This document shows, piece by piece, positions 1 to 8,319 of a DNA stretch of 16,425 nucleotides. A model generated the notes under the pieces. The model had not been told where the DNA came from. It ran no database searches and worked only from the letters and a program-made list of their open reading frames with translations. Source of the DNA: Bacteroidaceae bacterium (GTDB lineage: Bacteria; Bacteroidota; Bacteroidia; Bacteroidales; Bacteroidaceae); assembly GCA_030843315.1 (NCBI GenBank), contig JAUUPT010000078.1, positions 1 to 16,425 on the forward strand. Reading direction: 5' to 3'. Numbering within the stretch: position 1 is the first letter of the stretch; the number at the start of each line of letters is the position of its first letter. A program made the translations under genes and the position numbers.

Positions 1-2060
1 GTAAGTTCTCTGAGGAGATTCCCTCTTTTGCCATTCGGAATTTAGTAATCTCCGATGCTACTCAGCAGATAGAATTCCCCTTAAATGAGAGCGCGGGCAC
101 TTCTGTGCACGATAAGCAAGGAAAGGTGCGCGGAAAAGCAATTAATCCTATCTGGCTGATTAATAAATCTTATTACTGGAATTTGCTCCATTCGCAAGTC
201 TCTGAAAGTACGGCTGGTTATAGCTATGATTCCCAGTCTGATAATTTTGTTTATTTCAATAAAGACTCTCTTTATACTCTGGATATACGGCGGAATACCT
301 GGGAGGGAATTATGCATGAAACTCTCCCGATGAAGATGTATTTGGGAACAAACTTCTATCATCCTAATACCCGCTCTACTTATATCTATGAAGTGGACAA
401 CCATATGGACTCTTGCACCATCTGCTCCCTGAATGTGCTTACGGGAGAAGTGGAGAAGGTGGATGATAAGTTCTTATCTTCACAGCGACATCATCATTCT
501 TCTTATCTGGATACGCTTCAAAACAAGTTCTACATCTTTGGAGGTTTTGGCTCGCGCAAGTACACCAACACTTTGGAGGTATATGATTTGAATCGGAAAT
601 CGTGGAGTACGGTGAAGCTGAAAGGCGATTTTGTTGCTCCCCGTTTTTTCTCTTCTATGGGGGCCTTAAGCTCTGATGAATTGTTGCTGTTTGGGGGAAC
701 CGGTAATAATAGTGGAGATCAGAGTCTCGGGAAGATATATTATTACGATCTTTATAAGATAAGCCTAAGAGATTCTACTATACGGAAAGTGCGAGATTTC
801 TCATATCATGGTACCCAGATTGTTCCGGTGCGGAATCTTCTCTTATCCGATGATAAGACGGCATTTTATACATTGTGCTATCCTATGCAGGAGGCTTCTT
901 CTCGTTTGCAGCTTTATAAGTTTTCTTTGGAGGATGATTCTTATGAAGTGTTGGGCAATTCTATTCCAATGGAATCGAAAGCTATTCTATCAAATGCCAA
1001 CCTTTACTATAACAATAAAACGCAGGAGTTCTATTGTTGTACGCAAGAGTTCAAAGAATATGGCGGCGAGTCCTCTATTACCCGGTTTTATTCTTTGGCG
1101 GCACCGGCTATCGCGGAGGATGCGCTACTGTTATATTCCGCAGAAGCAGGGACTTTTTGGGGATATGCTCTTGTGGCTGTTGGTATATTATTGGTCTTGA
1201 TTATAGCTGTGGTGATTTATCTGCAAAAGAAGAAAACTGAGCGGCAGCTCCCCGAAACAATATCTAATCTTGAGGAAGTGCATGCTCAGATTGAAATGGG
1301 AACTGTATCGCAAACCAATGCTTTATATCTGTTTGGTGAATTCACGATGCTTGATAAGAAGGGAAGGGACATCACCCATCTGTTCAGTGCCAAAATAAAA
1401 CAGCTATTCCTGCTTACCTTCTTGAACGGTATAGGAAATAAAGAAGGTATTACTTCTACCTATATCTATGGATTGCTATGGCCTGAGAAGGAGCTGAGCA
1501 GTGCCAAGAACCTGAAAGGTGTTACGATAAACAGATTGAGGAAGATACTGGATGATCTGGAAGGTATTGAACTGGTGTACACTAATGGCCGCTATTCTAT
1601 CAAATTGTCGGAGAACTTTTACTGTGATTATCAGAAGTATCTTGAACAGATAGATAAGATCAGGCAGAGTGATGTGTCTCAGGAAGTCAGTCAATCGTTG
1701 ATAGAGATATTATCACGGGGGAAATTCCTGAAATCGGTTGATGAACCTATGTTTGACACTTTCAAGAGCGAACAGGAATATGAGTTGTACAAGATATTGA
1801 CGATCGAGCTGAATAACCTATATAATAAAGGTGCCTACGAACAGGTGGTGCAATCGGCCGAAATATGGTTGGGGGTAGATGCTTTGAGTGATACGGCTTT
1901 ATGGTATTTGCTGAATGCTTATCATAAACTTAGAAAAGAAGACCAAGCCATGAAGAAATACTATTTATATATTGCGGAATATAGTAAAAGCATGGGAAAT
2001 AGCTATCCGCATTCTTACTCTGATATTATACACAATGATTTAAGGATGAGTTTTCAATAA
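1..2060 (+). CDS. Kelch-propeller / transmembrane / SARP-type winged-helix regulator (5' end outside window)
   Basis: The frame is open from position 3 to the TAA at 2058-2060, so the true start lies left of the window; the GTG at 105 is only an internal Val. Order of parts: a short beta-rich stretch at about 3-170, perhaps the end of a LamG-like domain; Kelch-like repeats at about 210-1100, clearest as FYIFGGFG (528-551) and LLLFGGTG (near 680-705), each followed by a hydrophobic strand with a Tyr-Asp; one hydrophobic helix at 1161-1229 followed by KKK; then about 1320-1610 with LFGEF, a conserved LWPE (1476-1487) and a probable recognition helix with NRLRKIL, the pattern of SARP/OmpR winged helices; then a helical BTAD-like tail to the end. 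By the positive-inside rule the propeller is periplasmic and the winged helix cytoplasmic. I infer a one-protein sensor-regulator for the PUL that starts 256 bp downstream. It is neither a classic hybrid two-component protein nor an ECF sigma/anti-sigma pair. The architecture is seen clearly; the ligand is unknown. Confidence 0.8.
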   Translation, partial: KFSEEIPSFAIRNLVISDATQQIEFPLNESAGTSVHDKQGKVRGKAINPIWLINKSYYWNLLHSQVSESTAGYSYDSQSDNFVYFNKDSLYTLDIRRNTWEGIMHETLPMKMYLGTNFYHPNTRSTYIYEVDNHMDSCTICSLNVLTGEVEKVDDKFLSSQRHHHSSYLDTLQNKFYIFGGFGSRKYTNTLEVYDLNRKSWSTVKLKGDFVAPRFFSSMGALSSDELLLFGGTGNNSGDQSLGKIYYYDLYKISLRDSTIRKVRDFSYHGTQIVPVRNLLLSDDKTAFYTLCYPMQEASSRLQLYKFSLEDDSYEVLGNSIPMESKAILSNANLYYNNKTQEFYCCTQEFKEYGGESSITRFYSLAAPAIAEDALLLYSAEAGTFWGYALVAVGILLVLIIAVVIYLQKKKTERQLPETISNLEEVHAQIEMGTVSQTNALYLFGEFTMLDKKGRDITHLFSAKIKQLFLLTFLNGIGNKEGITSTYIYGLLWPEKELSSAKNLKGVTINRLRKILDDLEGIELVYTNGRYSIKLSENFYCDYQKYLEQIDKIRQSDVSQEVSQSLIEILSRGKFLKSVDEPMFDTFKSEQEYELYKILTIELNNLYNKGAYEQVVQSAEIWLGVDALSDTALWYLLNAYHKLRKEDQAMKKYYLYIAEYSKSMGNSYPHSYSDIIHNDLRMSFQ

Positions 2061-2092
2061 TTAAACCGATTGGCTGGATTGCCTCAAATTAC

Positions 2093-2119
2093 AGGTCTCT
2101 ATCTTTGAGACCTTTTTTT
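2093..2119 (+). terminator. Rho-independent terminator of the regulator gene
   Basis: A perfect 7-bp stem, AGGTCTC (2093-2099) with GAGACCT (2107-2113), has a 7-nt loop and runs into seven T (2113-2119). It starts 32 bp after the regulator stop codon, so the regulator is probably transcribed apart from the enzyme operon. Confidence 0.85.
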
Positions 2120-2155
2120 GTGCCTGCTTTTTATGTCAAAGAGCATGAATTCCCT

Positions 2156-2175
2156 TAATTAATCAGATAATTAAT
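2156..2175. repeat. Two TAATTAAT boxes 12 bp apart
   Basis: TAATTAAT occurs at 2156-2163 and again at 2168-2175, separated by CAGA. Each box is also a palindrome. They lie about 80 bp upstream of the putative -7 box. They could be a second binding site or an AT-rich UP-like element, but the region is AT-rich and chance is possible. Confidence 0.3.
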
Positions 2176-2191
2176 GAAATAACTCATAGAA

Positions 2192-2231
2192 TTAACCCTC
2201 TGTTAACCTCAATGTAACCGCTATTGTAATC
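2192..2231 (+). promoter_or_regulatory. Phased direct repeats, putative operator of the PUL regulator
   Basis: TTAACC at 2192-2197, TTAACC at 2203-2208 and GTAACC at 2214-2219 repeat with an exact 11-bp period; a weaker copy, GTAATC, follows at 2226-2231 (12 bp). They lie just upstream of, and over, the place where a -33 element would be for the -7 box at 2242. SARP and OmpR-type winged helices are known to bind tandem direct repeats of 10-11 bp next to the promoter, and the gene directly upstream encodes such a domain. The repeats are seen directly; their use by this regulator is inference. Confidence 0.6.
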
Positions 2232-2241
2232 TATCAACATC

Positions 2242-2249
2242 TATTTTTG
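2242..2249 (+). promoter_or_regulatory. Putative -7 box of the GH116-susCD operon promoter
   Basis: TATTTTTG fits the Bacteroides -7 consensus TAnnTTTG. No good TTTG is found 19-20 bp upstream, where the repeats lie instead, as expected for an activator-dependent promoter. The predicted start of transcription is about 2255, giving a leader of about 60 nt before the ATG at 2317. Confidence 0.5.
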
Positions 2250-2270
2250 CTTTCGTAATGCTAACGAAAG
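2250..2270. repeat. Inverted repeat at the predicted transcription start
   Basis: CTTTCGT (2250-2256) and ACGAAAG (2264-2270) form a perfect 7-bp inverted repeat with a 7-base spacer. It begins directly after the -7 box. It could be a DNA operator or a hairpin at the 5' end of the mRNA; no T-run follows, so it is not a terminator. Confidence 0.4.
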
Positions 2271-2316
2271 TAGAATAGATTCATAACTTCTATTATTAAT
2301 CTTAAAAAACACATGT

Positions 2317-5016
2317 ATGAGTAAAAGGACCTTTGTTTCTTTAGCTTTTTGCCTCGCAGGAATTTTTGCCTTGCACGGACAAGAAGAAAATCAAAACAAT
2401 TATGGTGTCGATGAGGCTAACACAAAGTTCAACCTTCAAAATGGAGTGTTGGGTGGAGAAACCAATTATGACTATCTTTCATTAAAAGATCATGAAGACA
2501 CAAGTGGAGTGCCATTAGGAGGTATCGGAGTCGGTAATATCAATTTCGCTCCGAGTGGCAAATTCACCAGAATAGGAATAAACAATATCCATACTCCCAT
2601 AAAACGTTCGGAATATTCTTTCTTTTCTTTGTGGACACGCAAGGGTGAAGATAAAGAAGCTGTCCGCCTGGTAAGAGACAACCGTACTCTGTATGGAATG
2701 AAAGGAGTGGAGCATACCCAATATAAAGGTTTGTTTCCGACGGCAGAGTTAAGTTATGCGGGCAATAATTTGAAGGTGGCACCCGTTATCCGTGCCTATT
2801 CGGGGTTGGTGCCGCACAATGTAAAGGACTCTTCTTTGCCGGTAGTGTGGTTTGAGGTTGATCTGTTATCTCAGGAAGATATGGAGGCTGCGCTGGCTTT
2901 CTCTTGGGAAGATTTTATCGGGTTGTTCAGCGACCCGAGAAGCTTGAAAGGGTTTGATAACGGTCAGTTATTGAGCGAAGGAAGAGCTAATATAAATAAC
3001 GGGGAAAACTGGCCCTTGCGCGAAAAGGCTAAAACTTATGTGGAATCCTATCAACTGGAAAATCTGAAAGGGTTGATACAATATGCTGCGGACAGCTTGC
3101 AACCTCGTAAACTGACTTTTCAGAATTATGTGAATCAGGTTGTGGTTGCAGTAGAAGGAGAAAAGAATGTATCTTATCTTCCTTCCTGTTCTGCCAATTC
3201 CGATGCATGGGAACAGTTTAGAATAAACGGAGAATTTACTTTGCCACAGACTAAGAATGTGCTGACGGAACAGTCACAGGCTTCTTCCGCATCTGTGCTG
3301 GCTGTTAAAACCCAACTGAAAGCCGGGCAAAAGAAAACAATCCGTTTTATGTTGGCTTGGTATGCCCCCGAACTTCATATCGACGCAGCTGTTGCTCCGA
3401 TAGGCAGCTACTGGCCGTGCGGAGCCGATTACAATAAATACTATCACAATTATTTCAAGAACATGGATTCTATGTTGCGCTATGCTTCATCCAACAGAGC
3501 AAGAATAGCCCAACAAACCACAGAATGGCAGAAGCCAGTTCTTGAAAGCACTCTTCCTGATTGGTATAAGTTCAAGCTGATTAACAGCGGATACGTCATC
3601 TATACCAATATGGTGCTCACTAAAGGGGGCGATGTCATGGTTAACGAAGGAGCTATGGGCGGCTTTGCCGGAACAATGGACCAGCGTTTGAGTTCACATC
3701 CTTTCTATCAGAAGTTCTTTACCCAACTGGACCGTTCGGAGATGGATATTTTTGCGGATGCTATGGATCCGGAAGGATATATACTCCACTTCATCGGACA
3801 TTATTATGTAGGTATGGGAAGCATCGGTGGACGTGTGCCGACGGAAAAAGGCTGGATGCTGGATAATGCTTCCGGCTGGATTATCCAACTCGTGAAGGAT
3901 TATGAGCAGACCGGAGATACCGAGTATCTGAAAAAACATCTGACAGGCATTAAGCGGGCCATGAAGTTCCTGTATGGCCGTATGCCTGAAGGTAGTACGA
4001 TTCCTGTCGGTCCCACAACTTATGATGATTTCTCTCATCCGCCCTTGTATTCTTATTATGCAGGTGTGTGGTTGGCCACGCTGAAAGCTTACGAAGCCGT
4101 AGGAAAAGCAGTTGGTGACAAAACGATAGTGGAACAGGCGCAGCAACAGTTCGCTACTTCACAGAAAGAAGCTATTTGGAAGTTATGGAACGGACGTTTC
4201 TTTGCTTATGGTTGTGAGCCGGACGGTTCCAAAAGACTGGACAATGTGCTGTTCACCGGTCAGTTGGCCGGTCAGTTCCTGAGCCGCTACTGTGGATGGG
4301 GAGATGTTTATCCGATGGATATCGTGAAAGCATCCATTGTATCCCAATGCAAGATATCCCTTTCCAAGTCTCCCGATTATTATGCCAACAAGGTGTGGGA
4401 CATCAACCTGAACCGGGGTATCGATAACAGGGGTTCACAGTGCTGGCCTTTCTACTTGGAAAGCTACACAGCCTTGGCGGGTATGCAAGCCGGATTTTAT
4501 GACGATGCCATGGATGTCATGAAGCATATCCAGTTGGTGCACTTACGCAAGGGCTGGACGTGGACACAAAACTTGTGGAATCCCAGTGATATTACCTATA
4601 TGACGGCTCCGGTAACCTGGTTCTCTACCGACGTGCTGGCTGGTGCCGGTATCAATATCCCTCAAAAGGAATTGCGCCTTGCTCCTGTTGTAACCAGCGA
4701 TAAGGCTATCAGTATTCCTCTGTTCTATCCGAATTTCTGGGGCGTGCTGACTGCCGATCCTCAAAAGAAGTCCATCACGCTTAAAATTACGAAGAAGTAT
4801 GGTAAGGAGCGAATCAGCTTCAATAAAGTGATATCAGAACCTGCCGGACTTCCTTCCTCCGAAAAGAGACAAATTGAAATTAAGGAATTTGTAATTGAAG
4901 AAGGAAAGACATTGGATTTGAGCCCGTATTGGGATTGTATTACCGATAACCGCCTGGAAGCCCCTGTGCTTCCGGAGGCGGATAAACAAGACTTTCGTTA
5001 CGTAACAACAAAATAA
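2317..5016 (+). CDS. GH116-family glycoside hydrolase (beta-glucosidase/glucosylceramidase-like), secreted
   Basis: 899 aa. Residues 1-21 form a type I signal peptide (cut probably near ALHG-QEE) with no lipobox, so a periplasmic site is likely. GVPLGGIGVGNI at about residue 65 is the hallmark of the GH116 N-terminal domain. The C-terminal (alpha/alpha)6 half has NEG...GTMDQR: Glu444 lies 9 residues before the Thr of TxD, the same spacing I recall for the GBA2 nucleophile (LEG...TYD). TYDD with Asp570 matches the acid/base motif TYDxW, followed by the matching YYAGVWLATLKA and QLAGQF. Both catalytic positions therefore look intact. Known GH116 enzymes are retaining and cleave beta-linked Glc, Xyl or GlcNAc; which one applies here cannot be told. 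The ATG at 2317 follows the A-rich CTTAAAAAACAC; an out-of-frame ATG lies 4 bp upstream. First gene of the putative operon, 141 bp before susC. Confidence 0.8.
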   Translation: MSKRTFVSLAFCLAGIFALHGQEENQNNYGVDEANTKFNLQNGVLGGETNYDYLSLKDHEDTSGVPLGGIGVGNINFAPSGKFTRIGINNIHTPIKRSEYSFFSLWTRKGEDKEAVRLVRDNRTLYGMKGVEHTQYKGLFPTAELSYAGNNLKVAPVIRAYSGLVPHNVKDSSLPVVWFEVDLLSQEDMEAALAFSWEDFIGLFSDPRSLKGFDNGQLLSEGRANINNGENWPLREKAKTYVESYQLENLKGLIQYAADSLQPRKLTFQNYVNQVVVAVEGEKNVSYLPSCSANSDAWEQFRINGEFTLPQTKNVLTEQSQASSASVLAVKTQLKAGQKKTIRFMLAWYAPELHIDAAVAPIGSYWPCGADYNKYYHNYFKNMDSMLRYASSNRARIAQQTTEWQKPVLESTLPDWYKFKLINSGYVIYTNMVLTKGGDVMVNEGAMGGFAGTMDQRLSSHPFYQKFFTQLDRSEMDIFADAMDPEGYILHFIGHYYVGMGSIGGRVPTEKGWMLDNASGWIIQLVKDYEQTGDTEYLKKHLTGIKRAMKFLYGRMPEGSTIPVGPTTYDDFSHPPLYSYYAGVWLATLKAYEAVGKAVGDKTIVEQAQQQFATSQKEAIWKLWNGRFFAYGCEPDGSKRLDNVLFTGQLAGQFLSRYCGWGDVYPMDIVKASIVSQCKISLSKSPDYYANKVWDINLNRGIDNRGSQCWPFYLESYTALAGMQAGFYDDAMDVMKHIQLVHLRKGWTWTQNLWNPSDITYMTAPVTWFSTDVLAGAGINIPQKELRLAPVVTSDKAISIPLFYPNFWGVLTADPQKKSITLKITKKYGKERISFNKVISEPAGLPSSEKRQIEIKEFVIEEGKTLDLSPYWDCITDNRLEAPVLPEADKQDFRYVTTK

Positions 5017-5157
5017 GAATGTTAACCCTAAAAATAGAATGCCTATGTTAAAAGAGAAGAAAACATGAGAAACCACAATGTATCCGCTGAAAAAAGCTGG
5101 AAACGTAACATTTAGAAATCATTTATGTAATTGTATAGTTATAAATCTTTTGTTAAT

Positions 5158-8100
5158 ATGATAAAACACATGAATCATTTGGCACGTACCCTGTTAGGGT
5201 GTATCATGTTGCTGTGCACCACAATGGTATATGCACAACATGCACAGTTCAAAGGGCAGGTAGTAGACCAGGAAGGTAATCCGTTGGTCGGTGCAACAGT
5301 TGTAGTGAAAGGAGTCAATAATAAGAATGCCGTAGCAGACCTGTCCGGTGAATTTGTACTGCAAAATCTGGCGAAGAATGCTGTTCTTCAAATATCTTAT
5401 ATTGGTTTCCAGACCGAGGAAATCAAAGTTGGGAGTGAAAACTCCATTAGAGTGATACTAAAAGAGGATGAAGCTGTTTTGGGCGAAGTTGTAGTTGTGG
5501 GATATGGTACCCAGAAAAAGCAAACGTTGACGGGAGCCATTTCTACTCTTAGCGGAGACAAGGTGCTAAGTACCAAAAGTTCCAGTGTTGCCCAAAGTCT
5601 GCAAGGAAAGATTGCCGGTGTGCAAATCCGCCAGCAGGACGGTCAGCCCGGTTCATTCAGCTCTATGGTGCAGATACGTGGCTTTGGTAGTCCGCTGTAT
5701 GTTATTGACGGAGTAGTTCGCGATAGCGGTGACGGTGGATCAGAGTTCCAGCGTATGAATCCGGAAGATATCGAAAACATCTCTGTTCTCAAGGATGGTG
5801 CGGCAGCTATCTATGGTATGAATGCCGCTAATGGTGTTGTAATCATCACCACTAAGAAAGGTAGAAAAGGAAAAGCGCGTTTCAATTATAATGGCTCGTT
5901 TACAGCTATCTTCCCGACTTCAATGATGAAGGTTATGAATGCCGCACAATATACGGAAATCTCCAACGAACTTTCGATGAATGCCGGTACTGGTCCTAAT
6001 ATCACTCCGGAAGAACTTGCAAAATGGCAAGCGGGTGGTGCCGGTTACGAAAGCACGGACTGGCTGGACGCGGTGTTTAAAAATAGTGCAGGCAGCCAGC
6101 AACATACCCTTTCTGTAGAAGGTGGTAGTGATAAAATGACCTATTATGCCAGTTTTGGCTATACTCGTGATGGTGACTTGACGAGAGGGGGCGACTTCAA
6201 CTACGAGAGATACACCATGCGTAGTAACTTTTCGGCCCAGTTGTCCAAGTATCTCAAAGCAGAAGTCAACGTATCAGGAAGATATGATATGACGCATGCT
6301 CCCATTCAGGGAATCTTCGACTTGTTGTTCAAATCAACGCTGATGCGACCGACGTCCGGAGTGTATGCCAATAATAATTCCGAATATTACAATGCCGCTT
6401 ATCCTTTCCTGGATAACCCCGTAGCAGCAATGAATGGTGACCTCACCGGAATGAATACGAGCAGAGGGCGCAGCTTGCAGTCATCTGCATCATTGACCTA
6501 TGATGTTCCTTGGGTAAAGGGCTTGAAAGCTAAATTGATGACTTCTTATGATGCCAGCGATAGCCGCACGTCACATGAGAGAAAACTCTACCAGCTTTAC
6601 AGCTATAATTCGCAAGACGGACTGTATGATGTGTCAAAGACAATCAATGACCCGAGTAGCTTGTATGTGAGCATGAACAATGGTAATAACCTCAATATCC
6701 AGGCTCAGTTGTCCTACAACACTACCATTGCGCAAGATCATAACATCTCTTTGATGGCTACATACGAAATGAACCACGGCTGGAATGATAATGTCTCTGC
6801 CACCCGCGAATACGAGATTTATTCCAAACCAATCCTGGATCTGGGTTCTCAAAGTAATATCCAGAACTCCGGCGGTTATGGCGAAACGGCTAACATCTCT
6901 TATCTGGGACGTTTGAACTATGACTATAAAAGTAAGTATTTGCTGGAAGGAGCTTTCCGCTACAATGGTTCTTACCGTTATGCACCGGGCAAGCGCTGGG
7001 GATTCTTCCCGGTAGTAAGTGCCGGTTGGAGAATATCGGAAGAGTCTTTTATCAAAGATAATACTCCATTTATCAGCAATCTTAAACTGAGAGCTTCCTA
7101 TGGAGAAACCGGTATCGATGCAGGTAATGAATTCCAATTCATCGAAGGCTTCACGATGGGTTCGAAGGGATATGAATTTGTGGACGGTGTACAGACCAAT
7201 GGAGTCCTCACCCCGGCACTTATCAACAAGAATCTTACTTGGATTACGACACGTACCTATGACATTGGTGTGGACGTAACTTTATGGGATGGCTTGCTGG
7301 ACTTTACATTCGATGTTTATCGTCGCGACCGTGACGGCCTGTTGGCTACCAGAGGCAGTCAGTTGACCAATACATTCGGTGCTTCCCTTCCCGAAGAGAA
7401 TCTGAATGCCGACCGTACGGAAGGTCTTGAATTTACCTTGGGCCATCGGAATAAGATAGGTGAAGTTTCATACGGTATACAAGGAAACTTCAACTTTGCT
7501 CGTAGCAAGATGACCCGTCAGGTGCATGGTGAATACGAAAGCAGCTGGGACATATGGAGAGCAGCTTCCGAAGGACGATGGAATGGTATAGGTTGGGGAT
7601 ACACCACAGCTGGCCAGTTCCAGAACTACGACCAGATTTATAATGCGCCCGTACAAAGCGGAGATAGAGGCAATACGATGATTCTGCCGGGTGACTATTA
7701 TCTGAAAGACGTGAACGGTGACGGCTATATTGACGGCAATGACTTGAAACCCAAATTCTATGGCTTGAATATGCCGGCTATGAACTATGGCGTCACGCTG
7801 ACAGCCGAATGGAAATACCTCGACTTTATGGCCTTGTTCCAGGGAGCCGCATGCTATTCTATCCAGATACCCGACAACTTGCGTAATTATGCTCCTTGGG
7901 AAGGTAACTCATCTGCTTACTTGTATGACAGGTGGCATAGAGAAGATCCGTTCGATGCAAACAGTGCATGGATTCCGGGAAGATTCCCTTCTGCCCGTGT
8001 GGCCAATTACAACCCGATGGGTAACAATGCGCAGGAGACGGACCGGAATACGGTGGATGGAAGCTATCTTCGTCTGAAGAGTATAGAAGTTGGTTATACC

Positions 8101-8301
8101 TTGCCGCAACGCTGGATTACCCATGTGGGCTTGGAGCATCTGCGTGTGTACGTCAATGCGTATAATATCTTCACCTTCTGTGATTCTTATCTGAAGAAAG
8201 ATTTGAAGTTGGATCCGGAGAAAACAGCCGGACAGGATAATCGTATGATGAACTATCCTTTGTCTTCTTCAATTAACTTCGGTGTAAATGTCAGCTTCTA
8301 A
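5158..8301 (+). CDS. susC-like: SusC-family TonB-dependent outer-membrane transporter
   Basis: 1047 aa from ATG 5158; the frame also extends up to a TTG at 5131, which I reject because the ATG puts a normal signal peptide (residues 1-26, VYA-Q) at the N-terminus. ATG 5170 is a second option. Residues about 31-110 are a CarboxypepD_reg-like domain (GQVVDQEGNPLVGATV). GYGTQKK at 115-121 opens the plug, which runs to about 230 (NGVVIITTKKG). The rest is the 22-strand beta barrel, ending in the typical terminal Phe (NVSF). No N-terminal STN domain is present, so an ECF/anti-sigma control loop is not expected. It imports oligosaccharides across the outer membrane using TonB energy, capped by the SusD encoded 18 bp downstream. 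The size is usual for the family. Confidence 0.96.
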   Translation: MIKHMNHLARTLLGCIMLLCTTMVYAQHAQFKGQVVDQEGNPLVGATVVVKGVNNKNAVADLSGEFVLQNLAKNAVLQISYIGFQTEEIKVGSENSIRVILKEDEAVLGEVVVVGYGTQKKQTLTGAISTLSGDKVLSTKSSSVAQSLQGKIAGVQIRQQDGQPGSFSSMVQIRGFGSPLYVIDGVVRDSGDGGSEFQRMNPEDIENISVLKDGAAAIYGMNAANGVVIITTKKGRKGKARFNYNGSFTAIFPTSMMKVMNAAQYTEISNELSMNAGTGPNITPEELAKWQAGGAGYESTDWLDAVFKNSAGSQQHTLSVEGGSDKMTYYASFGYTRDGDLTRGGDFNYERYTMRSNFSAQLSKYLKAEVNVSGRYDMTHAPIQGIFDLLFKSTLMRPTSGVYANNNSEYYNAAYPFLDNPVAAMNGDLTGMNTSRGRSLQSSASLTYDVPWVKGLKAKLMTSYDASDSRTSHERKLYQLYSYNSQDGLYDVSKTINDPSSLYVSMNNGNNLNIQAQLSYNTTIAQDHNISLMATYEMNHGWNDNVSATREYEIYSKPILDLGSQSNIQNSGGYGETANISYLGRLNYDYKSKYLLEGAFRYNGSYRYAPGKRWGFFPVVSAGWRISEESFIKDNTPFISNLKLRASYGETGIDAGNEFQFIEGFTMGSKGYEFVDGVQTNGVLTPALINKNLTWITTRTYDIGVDVTLWDGLLDFTFDVYRRDRDGLLATRGSQLTNTFGASLPEENLNADRTEGLEFTLGHRNKIGEVSYGIQGNFNFARSKMTRQVHGEYESSWDIWRAASEGRWNGIGWGYTTAGQFQNYDQIYNAPVQSGDRGNTMILPGDYYLKDVNGDGYIDGNDLKPKFYGLNMPAMNYGVTLTAEWKYLDFMALFQGAACYSIQIPDNLRNYAPWEGNSSAYLYDRWHREDPFDANSAWIPGRFPSARVANYNPMGNNAQETDRNTVDGSYLRLKSIEVGYTLPQRWITHVGLEHLRVYVNAYNIFTFCDSYLKKDLKLDPEKTAGQDNRMMNYPLSSSINFGVNVSF

Positions 8302-8319
8302 TATTAAAACACATTGGAT

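Noticed and set aside
105..107. GTG at 105 as the start of the regulator
   Set aside because: The frame is open upstream to position 3 without a stop, there is no ribosome site or promoter before it, and the sequence upstream reads as protein; the gene is cut by the window edge.
5131..5133. TTG start for SusC
   Set aside because: ATG 5158, nine codons on, gives a normal signal peptide; the extra residues have no known role.
8314..8316. TTG start for SusD
   Set aside because: ATG 8320 is two codons downstream and gives a standard lipoprotein signal.
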